Below, in pieces: positions 1-9,028 of a stretch of DNA of 64,000 nucleotides. Each line of letters begins with the position of its first letter. The first letter of the stretch is position 1. Under the pieces are notes generated by a model. It made no database searches and was not told the origin of the DNA. It was given only the letters and a program-made list of their open reading frames with translations. The stretch covers positions 1,922,001-1,986,000 of the forward strand of contig NZ_CP016170.1 in NCBI RefSeq assembly GCF_001676705.1, read 5' to 3'. The position numbers and the translations under genes were made by a program. Source of the stretch: Bordetella bronchialis (GTDB lineage Bacteria > Pseudomonadota > Gammaproteobacteria > Burkholderiales > Burkholderiaceae_B).

Positions 1-314
1 GCCAGTTCGCGGCCGCCCACCTCCAGCCGCACCGTGCAGCGGACGAAGCAGGAGCCGCCCGCGGGGTCGTATTCCTCGATGGCGTCCATCAGCGGCAGCA
101 GCGCCGGGTCGATGCGGTAGACATCGCCCGTCACGGCGGGGCCGTCCGGGTCGGGCAGCAGCCCGGGCCAGTCGCCGAAGTCGTACAGCCAACCGCGCAC
201 GCGGGCAGCGCCGGCGTATTCCGGGACCGGCAGGCCGGCCCGCGCCGCGGCGACCGCCAGGTCGTTGATCTCCCCCCGGCGCAGCGTGCCGTAGACGAAA
301 ACATGGGTATCCAT
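1..314 (-). CDS. gamma-glutamylcyclotransferase-like protein (3' part outside window)
   Basis: The minus-strand frame opens at an ATG at 314 and stays open to the left window edge, giving about 104 residues. It begins MDTHVFVYGTLRRGE. The VYGTLRRG motif near the N-terminus is the substrate/oxoproline-binding signature of the GGCT/AIG2-like fold. A Glu-rich stretch (AIEEYDP, around residue 83) lies where the family's catalytic acid sits. Members cleave gamma-glutamyl amines or gamma-glutamyl amino acids to 5-oxoproline in the cytoplasm; which substrate applies here cannot be told. The gene is divergent from clpB, with 120 bp between the start codons. The family is clear from the N-terminal motif; the exact function is open because the C-terminus is missing. 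Confidence 0.8.
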   Translation of the reverse strand, partial: MDTHVFVYGTLRRGEINDLAVAAARAGLPVPEYAGAARVRGWLYDFGDWPGLLPDPDGPAVTGDVYRIDPALLPLMDAIEEYDPAGGSCFVRCTVRLEVGGREL

Positions 315-349
315 CGGTTCCGTGTATCGCGTATCGTGGTGTCCGGGCA

Positions 350-377
350 TTGAAATCCCGCCGGGGCGCCCGCATTT
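350..377 (+). promoter_or_regulatory. sigma-32 (RpoH) type heat-shock promoter of clpB
   Basis: TTGAAA at 350-355 is followed by 13 bp and then CCCGCATTT at 369-377. This matches the RpoH consensus (CTTGAAA, 13-17 bp spacer, CCCATNT) closely. Transcription would begin near 384, about 50 bp before the clpB start at 435. That excludes the in-frame ATG at 378 as a usable start. Confidence 0.65.
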
Positions 378-434
378 GTGGAGCATCGAGCCGGCCGCGG
401 GCCAGGCTCCAACCTTTACCAATCGACCCACATT

Positions 435-3026
<2,592 letters not shown>

Positions 3027-3036
3027 CGCGGGGCTG

Positions 3037-3978
3037 TTATTCCGGCGGTGCTTCCGTATCGGGCGGCCCGCCCGATACGGACGCCGGCGGGAGCGGCTCA
3101 TATAAGGGCGGCGCGTCGCCCACCGGGGCAAGATAGGGAAACTGCCTGTCGAACTCGGTGTAACGGGGGGGCGCCGGCACGATCACTATGCCGGCCTCCA
3201 TGCCGACGCGCATCGCTTCATCGTAAGAGGGTGACACGGGGGGGGAAAGCGGAGAGGGCGGCGATGCCTCGCCGTAGGGGGTGCTGCTTCGCCATAACCG
3301 TTCCCAATGACTAATGGTTCGTATGCGGCCGTCATCCGGCAACGCACCCATTTCGTGCTGTTCCAGGGGTAGACGCGCGAGCGGCGGCCTTCGCGTTTGC
3401 GCGGTCCCGCCCGCTATCTCCGGCCTTCCCGGGTTGGCGGATCGCGGCCTTCCCGTGCCTTCCACGGTCAGGCTGGCCATCGTGCTGGCACCGGAGACGG
3501 CCGTCAGGCCCATCGTGGCCCAGAACAGCGCGTTGCTAGTGGCGCTCGGGGCGGCGAGACCCGCTGGCGCCCCTATGAATCCGACTACCGCTCCCGTGGC
3601 GCCGGTCGCCGTGCTTATGCCGTGCAGTGCGGCCAGGCCTATCGTGCGCCCGGTCCAACCGCCTGCCGCGCGGCTTTCACGGACTACCGACCTGAGCCTG
3701 CTTGCGCCCCGAAGGGCGGATACGACGTCCCCGACCGCCATGACCGCGGCGAGTATGGCAACCGCCATCGTCCCGCCGGGATCGGCGTGGTTGACGGGGT
3801 CGCCGGCACAGTAGGCGTAAGAGTGGATTCTGCCCGCGCCGAATGGACTCATGCCGTCCGGACTGGTGAAACGCATCAGGGAGGGCAGGTATAAGCGATG
3901 CCCGTTGCCCAGCGCATAGCCTGCCGTCACCCGGTCGTCGCGATAGCCGCCGTAGCGCAGGTTCGATTCACCGGTCAT
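3037..3978 (-). CDS. RHS-core cassette protein A, three hydrophobic segments plus PPxY tail
   Basis: The protein has 313 residues. Residues 1-69 are an RHS/TccC core end: RYGGYR, LGNGHRLYLPSLMRF, SPFGAG, YAYCAGDPVN, then DPGG at 66-69. This is the motif set found just before the variable toxin tip of TccC/RHS proteins. Hydrophobic stretches follow at about 71-88, 112-143 and 150-170. The rest is polar and proline-rich, with PPRY at 270-273 and PPLY at 290-293. The start at 3978 is preferred over an ATG at 3984, because a GAAGGAG ribosome site lies 7 bp before it. It is the last gene of a presumed C-B-A unit and ends 10 bp from clpB (convergent). C-terminal parts of proteins E and F are homologous by eye. 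No enzymatic motif is seen; the function is unknown. Confidence 0.85.
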   Translation of the reverse strand: MTGESNLRYGGYRDDRVTAGYALGNGHRLYLPSLMRFTSPDGMSPFGAGRIHSYAYCAGDPVNHADPGGTMAVAILAAVMAVGDVVSALRGASRLRSVVRESRAAGGWTGRTIGLAALHGISTATGATGAVVGFIGAPAGLAAPSATSNALFWATMGLTAVSGASTMASLTVEGTGRPRSANPGRPEIAGGTAQTRRPPLARLPLEQHEMGALPDDGRIRTISHWERLWRSSTPYGEASPPSPLSPPVSPSYDEAMRVGMEAGIVIVPAPPRYTEFDRQFPYLAPVGDAPPLYEPLPPASVSGGPPDTEAPPE

Positions 3979-4064
3979 GGGCATTCTCCTTCATGGGGGC
4001 CGCGGTGTTCGCCATGCGCGCCAGCATGCGGTGTACACGGACGCCGCGCCGGATGACGTCCGCT

Positions 4065-4940
4065 TCAGTCCAGCCAGGGGTCGGGGTGGCGCCAGGCGTC
4101 ATAGGCTTGCACGGCCTTGTTGAATAAGGCCCGCCATGGGCCGGCATGCCGCGCTCGCGGATACAACATGGCTGGCATGGACGTGATCCGCGGGGACGGA
4201 GCTGCCTCGCGCATAGGCGCCAGGGGATCGCTCGCGTGCGGGTGCGGCACGGAATTCGCGGATAACAGGCCTTCTATCGAAAGCGCGAGTTCCCCGGCGG
4301 CTGGCGTGGGTCGCGGGCCGGGCCCGGACGGTGGGCCGGGCGGGGATGCGCTCGCAGGCAGTCCAAGTTGTGCCGCCCGCAGCGGCGGCTCCGCGGCCGG
4401 CAGGGGCGGGGGCGGAAAGGACTCCCGCTGCAGCAGCGCCTCGTTGGTGTCGTCGGCCGTTGGAAGCGAGGACGCCGCCTGTGGCGTTCCGGCGCGGCTG
4501 CCACGCTGCGACGCGGTCCCGTTGCGGTCGCTGCTTCGCCGGGTCGTACGCCTGGAGCTGTCCAGCGGCGCGGGCGGCGAGGTGTCGCGATGCGTGTTCT
4601 CCATGCCGATCGACCGGTCGCCGGTCCCGTGGTCCGTGCGTGTCGAGCTTCTGGATGCGGGGCGCAACGCCTGTTCTTCCAGCAGGCTCGTCGTTTCGCC
4701 GGTGTCTTCCATGAGATCCACAAGCTTGATATGTCCGCCGGGATCCGATCCGTCGATTGGATTGCCCCGGCAGTAGGCATAGGCGTTGATTCCGCCAGGG
4801 CCGAAGGGGCTCAGGCTGTCCGGGCTGGCGAAACGCATGATGCCCGGCAGGTATAGCCGGTAGCCGTTTCCCAGCGAGTACCCGCCTGCCGTGCCATCGG
4901 TGTGGTAGCCGGCATATCGCAGAGACGTTTTATCTGCCAT
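4065..4940 (-). CDS. RHS-core cassette protein B, polar proline-rich tail
   Basis: The protein has 291 residues. The first 69 match the shared RHS/TccC core module (LRYAGY, LGNGYRLYLPGIMRF, SPFGPGGINAYAYC, DPGG at 66-69). After that, no hydrophobic segment is present. The remaining ~220 residues are low-complexity, rich in Pro/Ser/Arg/Thr and probably disordered, with a polyproline stretch (FPPPPLP near residue 170). A short Trp-rich end follows (GPWRALF, YDAWRHPDPW). There is no PPxY and no recognisable catalytic motif. It lies 86-87 bp from both neighbours A and C on the same strand, so it is probably co-transcribed from the promoter module before C. No immunity-like gene is adjacent. Function unknown. 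Confidence 0.8.
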   Translation of the reverse strand: MADKTSLRYAGYHTDGTAGGYSLGNGYRLYLPGIMRFASPDSLSPFGPGGINAYAYCRGNPIDGSDPGGHIKLVDLMEDTGETTSLLEEQALRPASRSSTRTDHGTGDRSIGMENTHRDTSPPAPLDSSRRTTRRSSDRNGTASQRGSRAGTPQAASSLPTADDTNEALLQRESFPPPPLPAAEPPLRAAQLGLPASASPPGPPSGPGPRPTPAAGELALSIEGLLSANSVPHPHASDPLAPMREAAPSPRITSMPAMLYPRARHAGPWRALFNKAVQAYDAWRHPDPWLD

Positions 4941-5027
4941 GGAGGTATATCTCGGTCTGATGCCGTGCGGGCGGCGAAGCGGTTGTCCTTGCCGGGCCCC
5001 GTGCCCGTTTGCCGGCCTCGGATACGG

Positions 5028-5894
5028 CTATTGCCGGTTTCCTTGCAGGGTGGGCCATCGCGACAGGGGCGGGTCCGGCGGCTCCATGGGCGAGAACAGG
5101 ATGTTCGAGACGTCGGTCTCCCAGAGATCCGCCATCCGTTGCCTCAACCGCGAGAGCGGTGCCTGAGTGGGTGCCGCCACGCTCCCGCCACGGGTCGAGT
5201 AGGGATTGATCAGTCGCGCCACGGGCGGATTGCCCGTGGCGTCGTCCACGTCACTCGTGGCGTCGTCGATGTCTATCGGGAACTCGCTGTCTGCCGCGAC
5301 GGTCACTGTCACTTTCCCGACCGGCGCCCGGGGCACCGGGTGATAGGGTGTCGCTTCCACGCTCGGGATATCGAAGCTGCCTGGCGCCTTAGTCGAACCT
5401 GGGTCTTCCGGACCGAGCGAAAAGGCGGCGGCCAGTTGCTCCTTTACGGACATGGCGTGCCCGGCCGGTTGCGTAGCGGCGCTGGTGCCACGCCGCGCAC
5501 GCTGCGTGCCGATCGATGCGCCGTCGGATGCCTGCCCGCCGAATGTGAGATTGTCGGGTTCGATCTCGTTGAAACCGGGCCGGGGGGCAAGTACCGCGGC
5601 GGGCGTCTCCATGAGCGGCCGCCCCATTCTGTCCACGGTGGGCTTTTTTTTCGGTTCAAACGCCAGGAAATCTTCTTCAAAAAGATGCCCGCTCGGGTCC
5701 GAATAGTTGACGGGGTCGCCGCCACAATACGCGTAGCCATTGATTCCGCCGCGCCCGAACGGGCTCCAGCCGTCGGGCCTCGCGAAGCGCATCAGCCCTG
5801 GCAGGTAGGCCCGGTATCCCTTGCCCAGGGCGTAGCCGCCAGTCACGAAGTCGCTTCGGTAGCCGCTGTATCGCAGGGACGATCTGTTCGCCAT
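5028..5894 (-). CDS. RHS-core cassette protein C
   Basis: The protein has 288 residues. The shared core module spans 1-69 (MANRSSLRYSGYR, LGKGYRAYLPGLMRF, SPFGRGGINGYAYC, DPSG at 66-69). An acidic/aromatic patch (EEDFLAFEPKKK) follows, then a ~210-residue mixed tail without hydrophobic segments, containing a short acidic repeat (DIDDATSDVDDATG). The frame is open upstream to 5975. The ATG at 5894 was chosen because it aligns with the N-termini of B, D and F and lies about 30 bp behind the conserved promoter-like module. It is probably the first gene of the unit C-B-A. No known toxin fold or catalytic motif can be seen; function unknown. Confidence 0.8.
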   Translation of the reverse strand: MANRSSLRYSGYRSDFVTGGYALGKGYRAYLPGLMRFARPDGWSPFGRGGINGYAYCGGDPVNYSDPSGHLFEEDFLAFEPKKKPTVDRMGRPLMETPAAVLAPRPGFNEIEPDNLTFGGQASDGASIGTQRARRGTSAATQPAGHAMSVKEQLAAAFSLGPEDPGSTKAPGSFDIPSVEATPYHPVPRAPVGKVTVTVAADSEFPIDIDDATSDVDDATGNPPVARLINPYSTRGGSVAAPTQAPLSRLRQRMADLWETDVSNILFSPMEPPDPPLSRWPTLQGNRQ

Positions 5895-5929
5895 GGGGGT
5901 CCGCTTCGTCACGTAGTTGCTACGTGCGC

Positions 5930-5983
5930 AGGATAGCCGCTCGCCTGGCGGGCAGACCCCCGGTCGGCATAACACTTTGTGTT
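5930..5983 (-). promoter_or_regulatory. conserved promoter-like module upstream of RHS cassette C
   Basis: Read on the minus strand, a near-perfect palindrome AACACAAAGTGTT (5971-5983) is followed at a distance of 41 bp by GGCTATCCTGCGCA, whose TATCCT (5930-5935) could serve as a -10 element. No -35 consensus lies at the right distance, which suggests an activator site. The same pair, with identical 41-bp offset, stands before cassettes D and F. Confidence 0.55.
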
Positions 5984-6033
5984 GCGATGTTAGCCGGGCG
6001 CGCGCATCGCGATGGCCGCCCTCCCGGCGCGTC

Positions 6034-6882
6034 TCACACCAGCGTCGGCTGGCTGTAGCCCGATCCCTGGTCGCCAGCCGGGTTCGGCCGTTCGTCCGCG
6101 TATTGCGGCATGTCTGCCGGCTCTTGGCGAAACGCCTTCACGCCGCCCTGCCATATCGAGGTCGCAGCCGTTGGCGGATACGCCTCGAAAACCCCGCCGT
6201 GAGGCAGCGAGTAGGACGGGGTGGCGGAATGGGTGTCGATGTGACCCCAGGCGAGCCTGGACGTCGGTCGAGCGTCTGGGCCGGCATCGATACGCGGCGC
6301 CATGCCTCCCATGGACGACGCGGTCGCGAACATGACGCCGAGCGGCTTGGCGTCCGCGGGCTGCAAGGCAAGATCGGTCGGACCGGGGCGGCTGTTCGCC
6401 CGGCGCACGACGGGGCGAAGCGCAATCATCCGTTCGCCTGCTTCGTCGGGGATATAGGCGTGAGCCTCCTTGCGTTCGACGAGCAACAAATGCTTCAGTC
6501 GCATTTTCACGGGCTGGTCTTTGGCCGAGAGGTCCAGCGATTGCATGTTCCCCGTTTCGGCATCGCCGGAGACTGCCGCGGCCGGACGTTGATGTCCGCT
6601 CGCTTCTTCAGCCCAGGTTTCGCTCAGCCAGATCCGGTCTTCTTCGGCCAGGGCCTCCAGCGCTTCGGTGATATGCCCGCTGGGGTCGGAACGATCGACG
6701 GGGTCGCCATGGCAGTAGGCATAGGCGTTGATGCCGCCGAGCTGGAACGGGCTGTCGCTGTCCGGTTCGGCAAAACGCATCAGGGCCGGCAGGTAGATGC
6801 GGTATCCGTTGCCCAGGGCGTAGCCGCCGGTCAAGGGATCGTGCCGGTAGCCGCTGTATCGCAGGGACGGGCTGTGTGCCAT
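6034..6882 (-). CDS. RHS-core cassette protein D
   Basis: The protein has 282 residues. The shared core module is at 1-69 (LRYSGYRHDPLTGGY, LGNGYRIYLPALMRF, YAYCHGDPVD, DPSG at 66-69). In this copy the usual SPFGxGG is SPFQLGG. An acidic amphipathic helix follows (ALEALAEEDRIWLSETWAEE), then a basic hydrophobic patch (KMRLKHLLLVERKE) and a ~140-residue Pro/Ala/Gly/Ser-rich tail. There is no PPxY, although AYPPT occurs near residue 230. It has its own copy of the promoter-like module at 6916-6969 and is separated from C by 139 bp that hold C's module. Function unknown. Confidence 0.8.
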   Translation of the reverse strand: MAHSPSLRYSGYRHDPLTGGYALGNGYRIYLPALMRFAEPDSDSPFQLGGINAYAYCHGDPVDRSDPSGHITEALEALAEEDRIWLSETWAEEASGHQRPAAAVSGDAETGNMQSLDLSAKDQPVKMRLKHLLLVERKEAHAYIPDEAGERMIALRPVVRRANSRPGPTDLALQPADAKPLGVMFATASSMGGMAPRIDAGPDARPTSRLAWGHIDTHSATPSYSLPHGGVFEAYPPTAATSIWQGGVKAFRQEPADMPQYADERPNPAGDQGSGYSQPTLV

Positions 6883-6915
6883 GGGTATCCGCTTTCCGGA
6901 GTCGCTACTGCGCGG

Positions 6916-6969
6916 AGGATAGCCGCGCGCGGCAGCCCGGTGGGCGGGCCCGGCATAACATTTTGTGTT
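6916..6969 (-). promoter_or_regulatory. conserved promoter-like module upstream of RHS cassette D
   Basis: On the minus strand, AACACAAAATGTT (6957-6969) is a slightly decayed copy of the palindrome before cassette C. GGCTATCCT follows (6916-6924) at the same 41-bp offset. The start codon of D is 34 bp further on, as for C and F. Confidence 0.55.
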
Positions 6970-7008
6970 GCCATGTCAGGCAGGCCTGGCGTCCCATGTC
7001 CCGCATCT

Positions 7009-7992
7009 CTAGATCGGTCCTTGTTCCCGGCCATCCTGGCTGTCCAGGGCAAGGGTCGCGAGCGAAGGCGGCCTGGTGGTATAGGCGGGCGGCGGGCCTG
7101 CCCGCCATGGCGTGGCGGCGGTGCGGGTCGGCGGCGTGGGCGGTGGCGAGATGTAAGGGCGATGGGTCACGCCATTGGGTGTCTCCGCATAGGCCGGGGG
7201 CGCGATGGCAGGGATATCGGGCGTCGGGCCGGCGCCCCGGGGATGCGATAGCGTCCGCATGGGAATGGCATCCTGGTATCCGGGTGGGCGGGATCGCCGC
7301 ATCTGGTCCAGGAGCGTATTCCGTTCGAGCGTTACCCGCGCCAGCTCTTGGCGGTGCTCTTCGGCGAAATTCCGGTTTAGCGCTTCATCGCTTTGCGGCA
7401 GCTCGATGGGGTCGATGCGGCCCACCGAACGTGCCATGCGCGCCGCCGCCATGAAGCTGGCCGCGCCGGCCACTGTCAGCCCGATGGTGGTCCAGAGCAG
7501 GATGGATTGGATCCTGGTCTGTCCGGTGGGCTCGCCTTGCCCGTTCGTGGACGTGAATCCCAGGATGCTGCCCGCCAGGCCCGCCACCGCCCCCGCGCCG
7601 CCCGACACGCCGGACACAAGATGGGCAGTCCGCAAGGCCACGGCGCGCGCGGTCCATCCCTCTACGCGGGCCAGGTCGCCGCCTATCCTGCTGGCGTTCC
7701 GGTACGCGCTTGCCGTGGTGGCCATGTCGACCAGCGTCATTACCATGCTGGCGAATGTCAGGATGGGATACTTTCCCTCCGGATCCGTATGATTGACGGG
7801 ATCGCCCGCGCAGTAGGCATAGGCGTGGACGCCGCCGGCACCGAACGGGCTCAGGTCATCGGGGCGGTTGAATCGCATCAAGGAGGGCAAGTACAGGCGA
7901 TAGCCGTTGCCCGGTGGGTAGCCCGCGGACGCAAGGTCCCGGTATTGACCCGCATAGGCGATGGCATTGTGCTGCGTCGGGCGGGCGTTCAT
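7009..7992 (-). CDS. RHS-core cassette protein E, three hydrophobic segments plus three PPxY motifs
   Basis: The protein has 327 residues. The core module spans 1-73, four residues longer at the N-terminus than its siblings (GYPPGNGYRLYLPSLMRF, SPFGAGGVHAYAYC, DPEG at 70-73). Hydrophobic segments lie at about 75-95, 118-147 and 161-186. They align by eye with those of A and F, including the LLWTTIGLT segment. The C-terminal third is Pro-rich with PPGY (236-239), PPAY (265-268) and PPAY (301-304). The frame is open upstream to 8382, but the ATG at 7992 lies 4 bp after the stop of F and matches the other cassette N-termini, so E is translationally coupled to F. No promoter module lies before it. 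Function unknown. Confidence 0.85.
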   Translation of the reverse strand: MNARPTQHNAIAYAGQYRDLASAGYPPGNGYRLYLPSLMRFNRPDDLSPFGAGGVHAYAYCAGDPVNHTDPEGKYPILTFASMVMTLVDMATTASAYRNASRIGGDLARVEGWTARAVALRTAHLVSGVSGGAGAVAGLAGSILGFTSTNGQGEPTGQTRIQSILLWTTIGLTVAGAASFMAAARMARSVGRIDPIELPQSDEALNRNFAEEHRQELARVTLERNTLLDQMRRSRPPGYQDAIPMRTLSHPRGAGPTPDIPAIAPPAYAETPNGVTHRPYISPPPTPPTRTAATPWRAGPPPAYTTRPPSLATLALDSQDGREQGPI

Positions 7993-7996
7993 TCGA

Positions 7997-8899
7997 CTAC
8001 AACGGTGTCGACATGTCCGCGGTTGGCGCGGGGTCGTCCGGTGGAGGCGAGGGGGATAGCGGGTCTTGTACCGAGTAGGGCGGGGGAGCGCCAGGGGACG
8101 CCGGCCGAGGGGCGTCTTGCGGGTAGGCGGGCGGTCGATCGTAGCTTTCGCCGCCACGCATGATGTCGTCGTAAACGGGAACCGGCCATCTGTGCCTCTC
8201 CATTGCCACCGCCATCGCGCCCGGGTCCAAGGTGGTGACGACGCTCGGGCGTCGCGGGCGGCTGGCATGAACCTCATCCGAGGGGTAGGGCATCTCGGCC
8301 ATTTGCACCGGCCGGACTTCGGCCGCGGCGTGCGGCATCGCCTTGCCCATGATATGTGCCGCCCCGCCGGCGACGCCGCCAACGGCGCTCAGGGCGACGG
8401 TGAGCCACAGCAGATCCCGCGCGTCGCCCGATAGCCAGCCGCCCGAGCCGTTGCGCCCGTCGGGCGCGGAGAATCCCATCACCGCGGTAATGACGCCCAC
8501 GAGAGCTCCGGATGTCGTCGACACGACCGACGTGGCATGCAGCGCCGCGAGCGCTCGTGCGCGGCGTTGGCCCATTCCCGTCAGCCCCCGCGCCTCGTCG
8601 AACAGGTTGACCGCTTTTCTGGCTGACCGCATCACCGAGGCAACGTCGAGCGAGGCGATGATCAAGGCTGCCACGGCGACGACGGGGAAGGCGCCGCGCG
8701 GGTCCGTATGGTCGATGGGGTCGCCCGCGCAATAAGCGTAGGGATGGAGGCCGCCGGCGCCGAAGGGGCTCAGCGGGTCTGGGCGGCTGAATCGCATCAG
8801 CCCGGGCAGATACATGCGATGGCCGTGCCCCAGGGGGTAGCCGCCGCTCAGGGGATCGTGCCGGTAGCTGCCGTATCGCAGGCACGATAAGGGTGCCAT
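7997..8899 (-). CDS. RHS-core cassette protein F, three hydrophobic segments plus PPxY tail
   Basis: The protein has 300 residues. The core module is at 1-69 (LRYGSYRHDPLSGGY, LGHGHRMYLPGLMRF, SPFGAGGLHPYAYC, DPRG at 66-69). Hydrophobic segments lie at about 70-90, 115-144 and 161-184. A polar Pro-rich tail carries PPAY (256-259) and PPPY (272-275), plus a VPVYDD motif just upstream. The start at 8899 was chosen by alignment with the siblings and because the conserved promoter-like module lies 35 bp ahead; the frame itself is open to 8974. It is the first gene of the island in transcription order and forms a unit with E. The combination of membrane segments and PPxY motifs is shared with A and E only. 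No immunity partner is visible. Confidence 0.85.
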   Translation of the reverse strand: MAPLSCLRYGSYRHDPLSGGYPLGHGHRMYLPGLMRFSRPDPLSPFGAGGLHPYAYCAGDPIDHTDPRGAFPVVAVAALIIASLDVASVMRSARKAVNLFDEARGLTGMGQRRARALAALHATSVVSTTSGALVGVITAVMGFSAPDGRNGSGGWLSGDARDLLWLTVALSAVGGVAGGAAHIMGKAMPHAAAEVRPVQMAEMPYPSDEVHASRPRRPSVVTTLDPGAMAVAMERHRWPVPVYDDIMRGGESYDRPPAYPQDAPRPASPGAPPPYSVQDPLSPSPPPDDPAPTADMSTPL

Positions 8900-8933
8900 G
8901 AATCTTCGCCTTCCCGTAGTCGCTATATTGCGC

Positions 8934-8987
8934 AGGATAGCCGTGCGAAGACCGCCGCGCGCCGCGGCCCGCATAACTCTTTGTGAT
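8934..8987 (-). promoter_or_regulatory. conserved promoter-like module upstream of RHS cassette F
   Basis: On the minus strand, ATCACAAAGAGTT (8975-8987) is the third, least symmetric copy of the palindrome. GGCTATCCTGCGCA ends the module, with TATCCT at 8934-8939, again 41 bp apart. The flanking sequence (TAACATCGCA before and TAGCGACTAC after) is also shared with the copy before C. Confidence 0.55.
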
Positions 8988-9028
8988 GCGATGTTAGCCG
9001 GCCCGCGCGCCTGGCCGCGCGCGGGAGG

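Noticed and set aside
3037..8899. RHS cassettes as displaced orphan toxin tips of a lost full-length RHS gene
   Set aside because: Each has its own aligned start codon, three have a conserved promoter module, and there are no immunity genes or RHS-repeat remnants.
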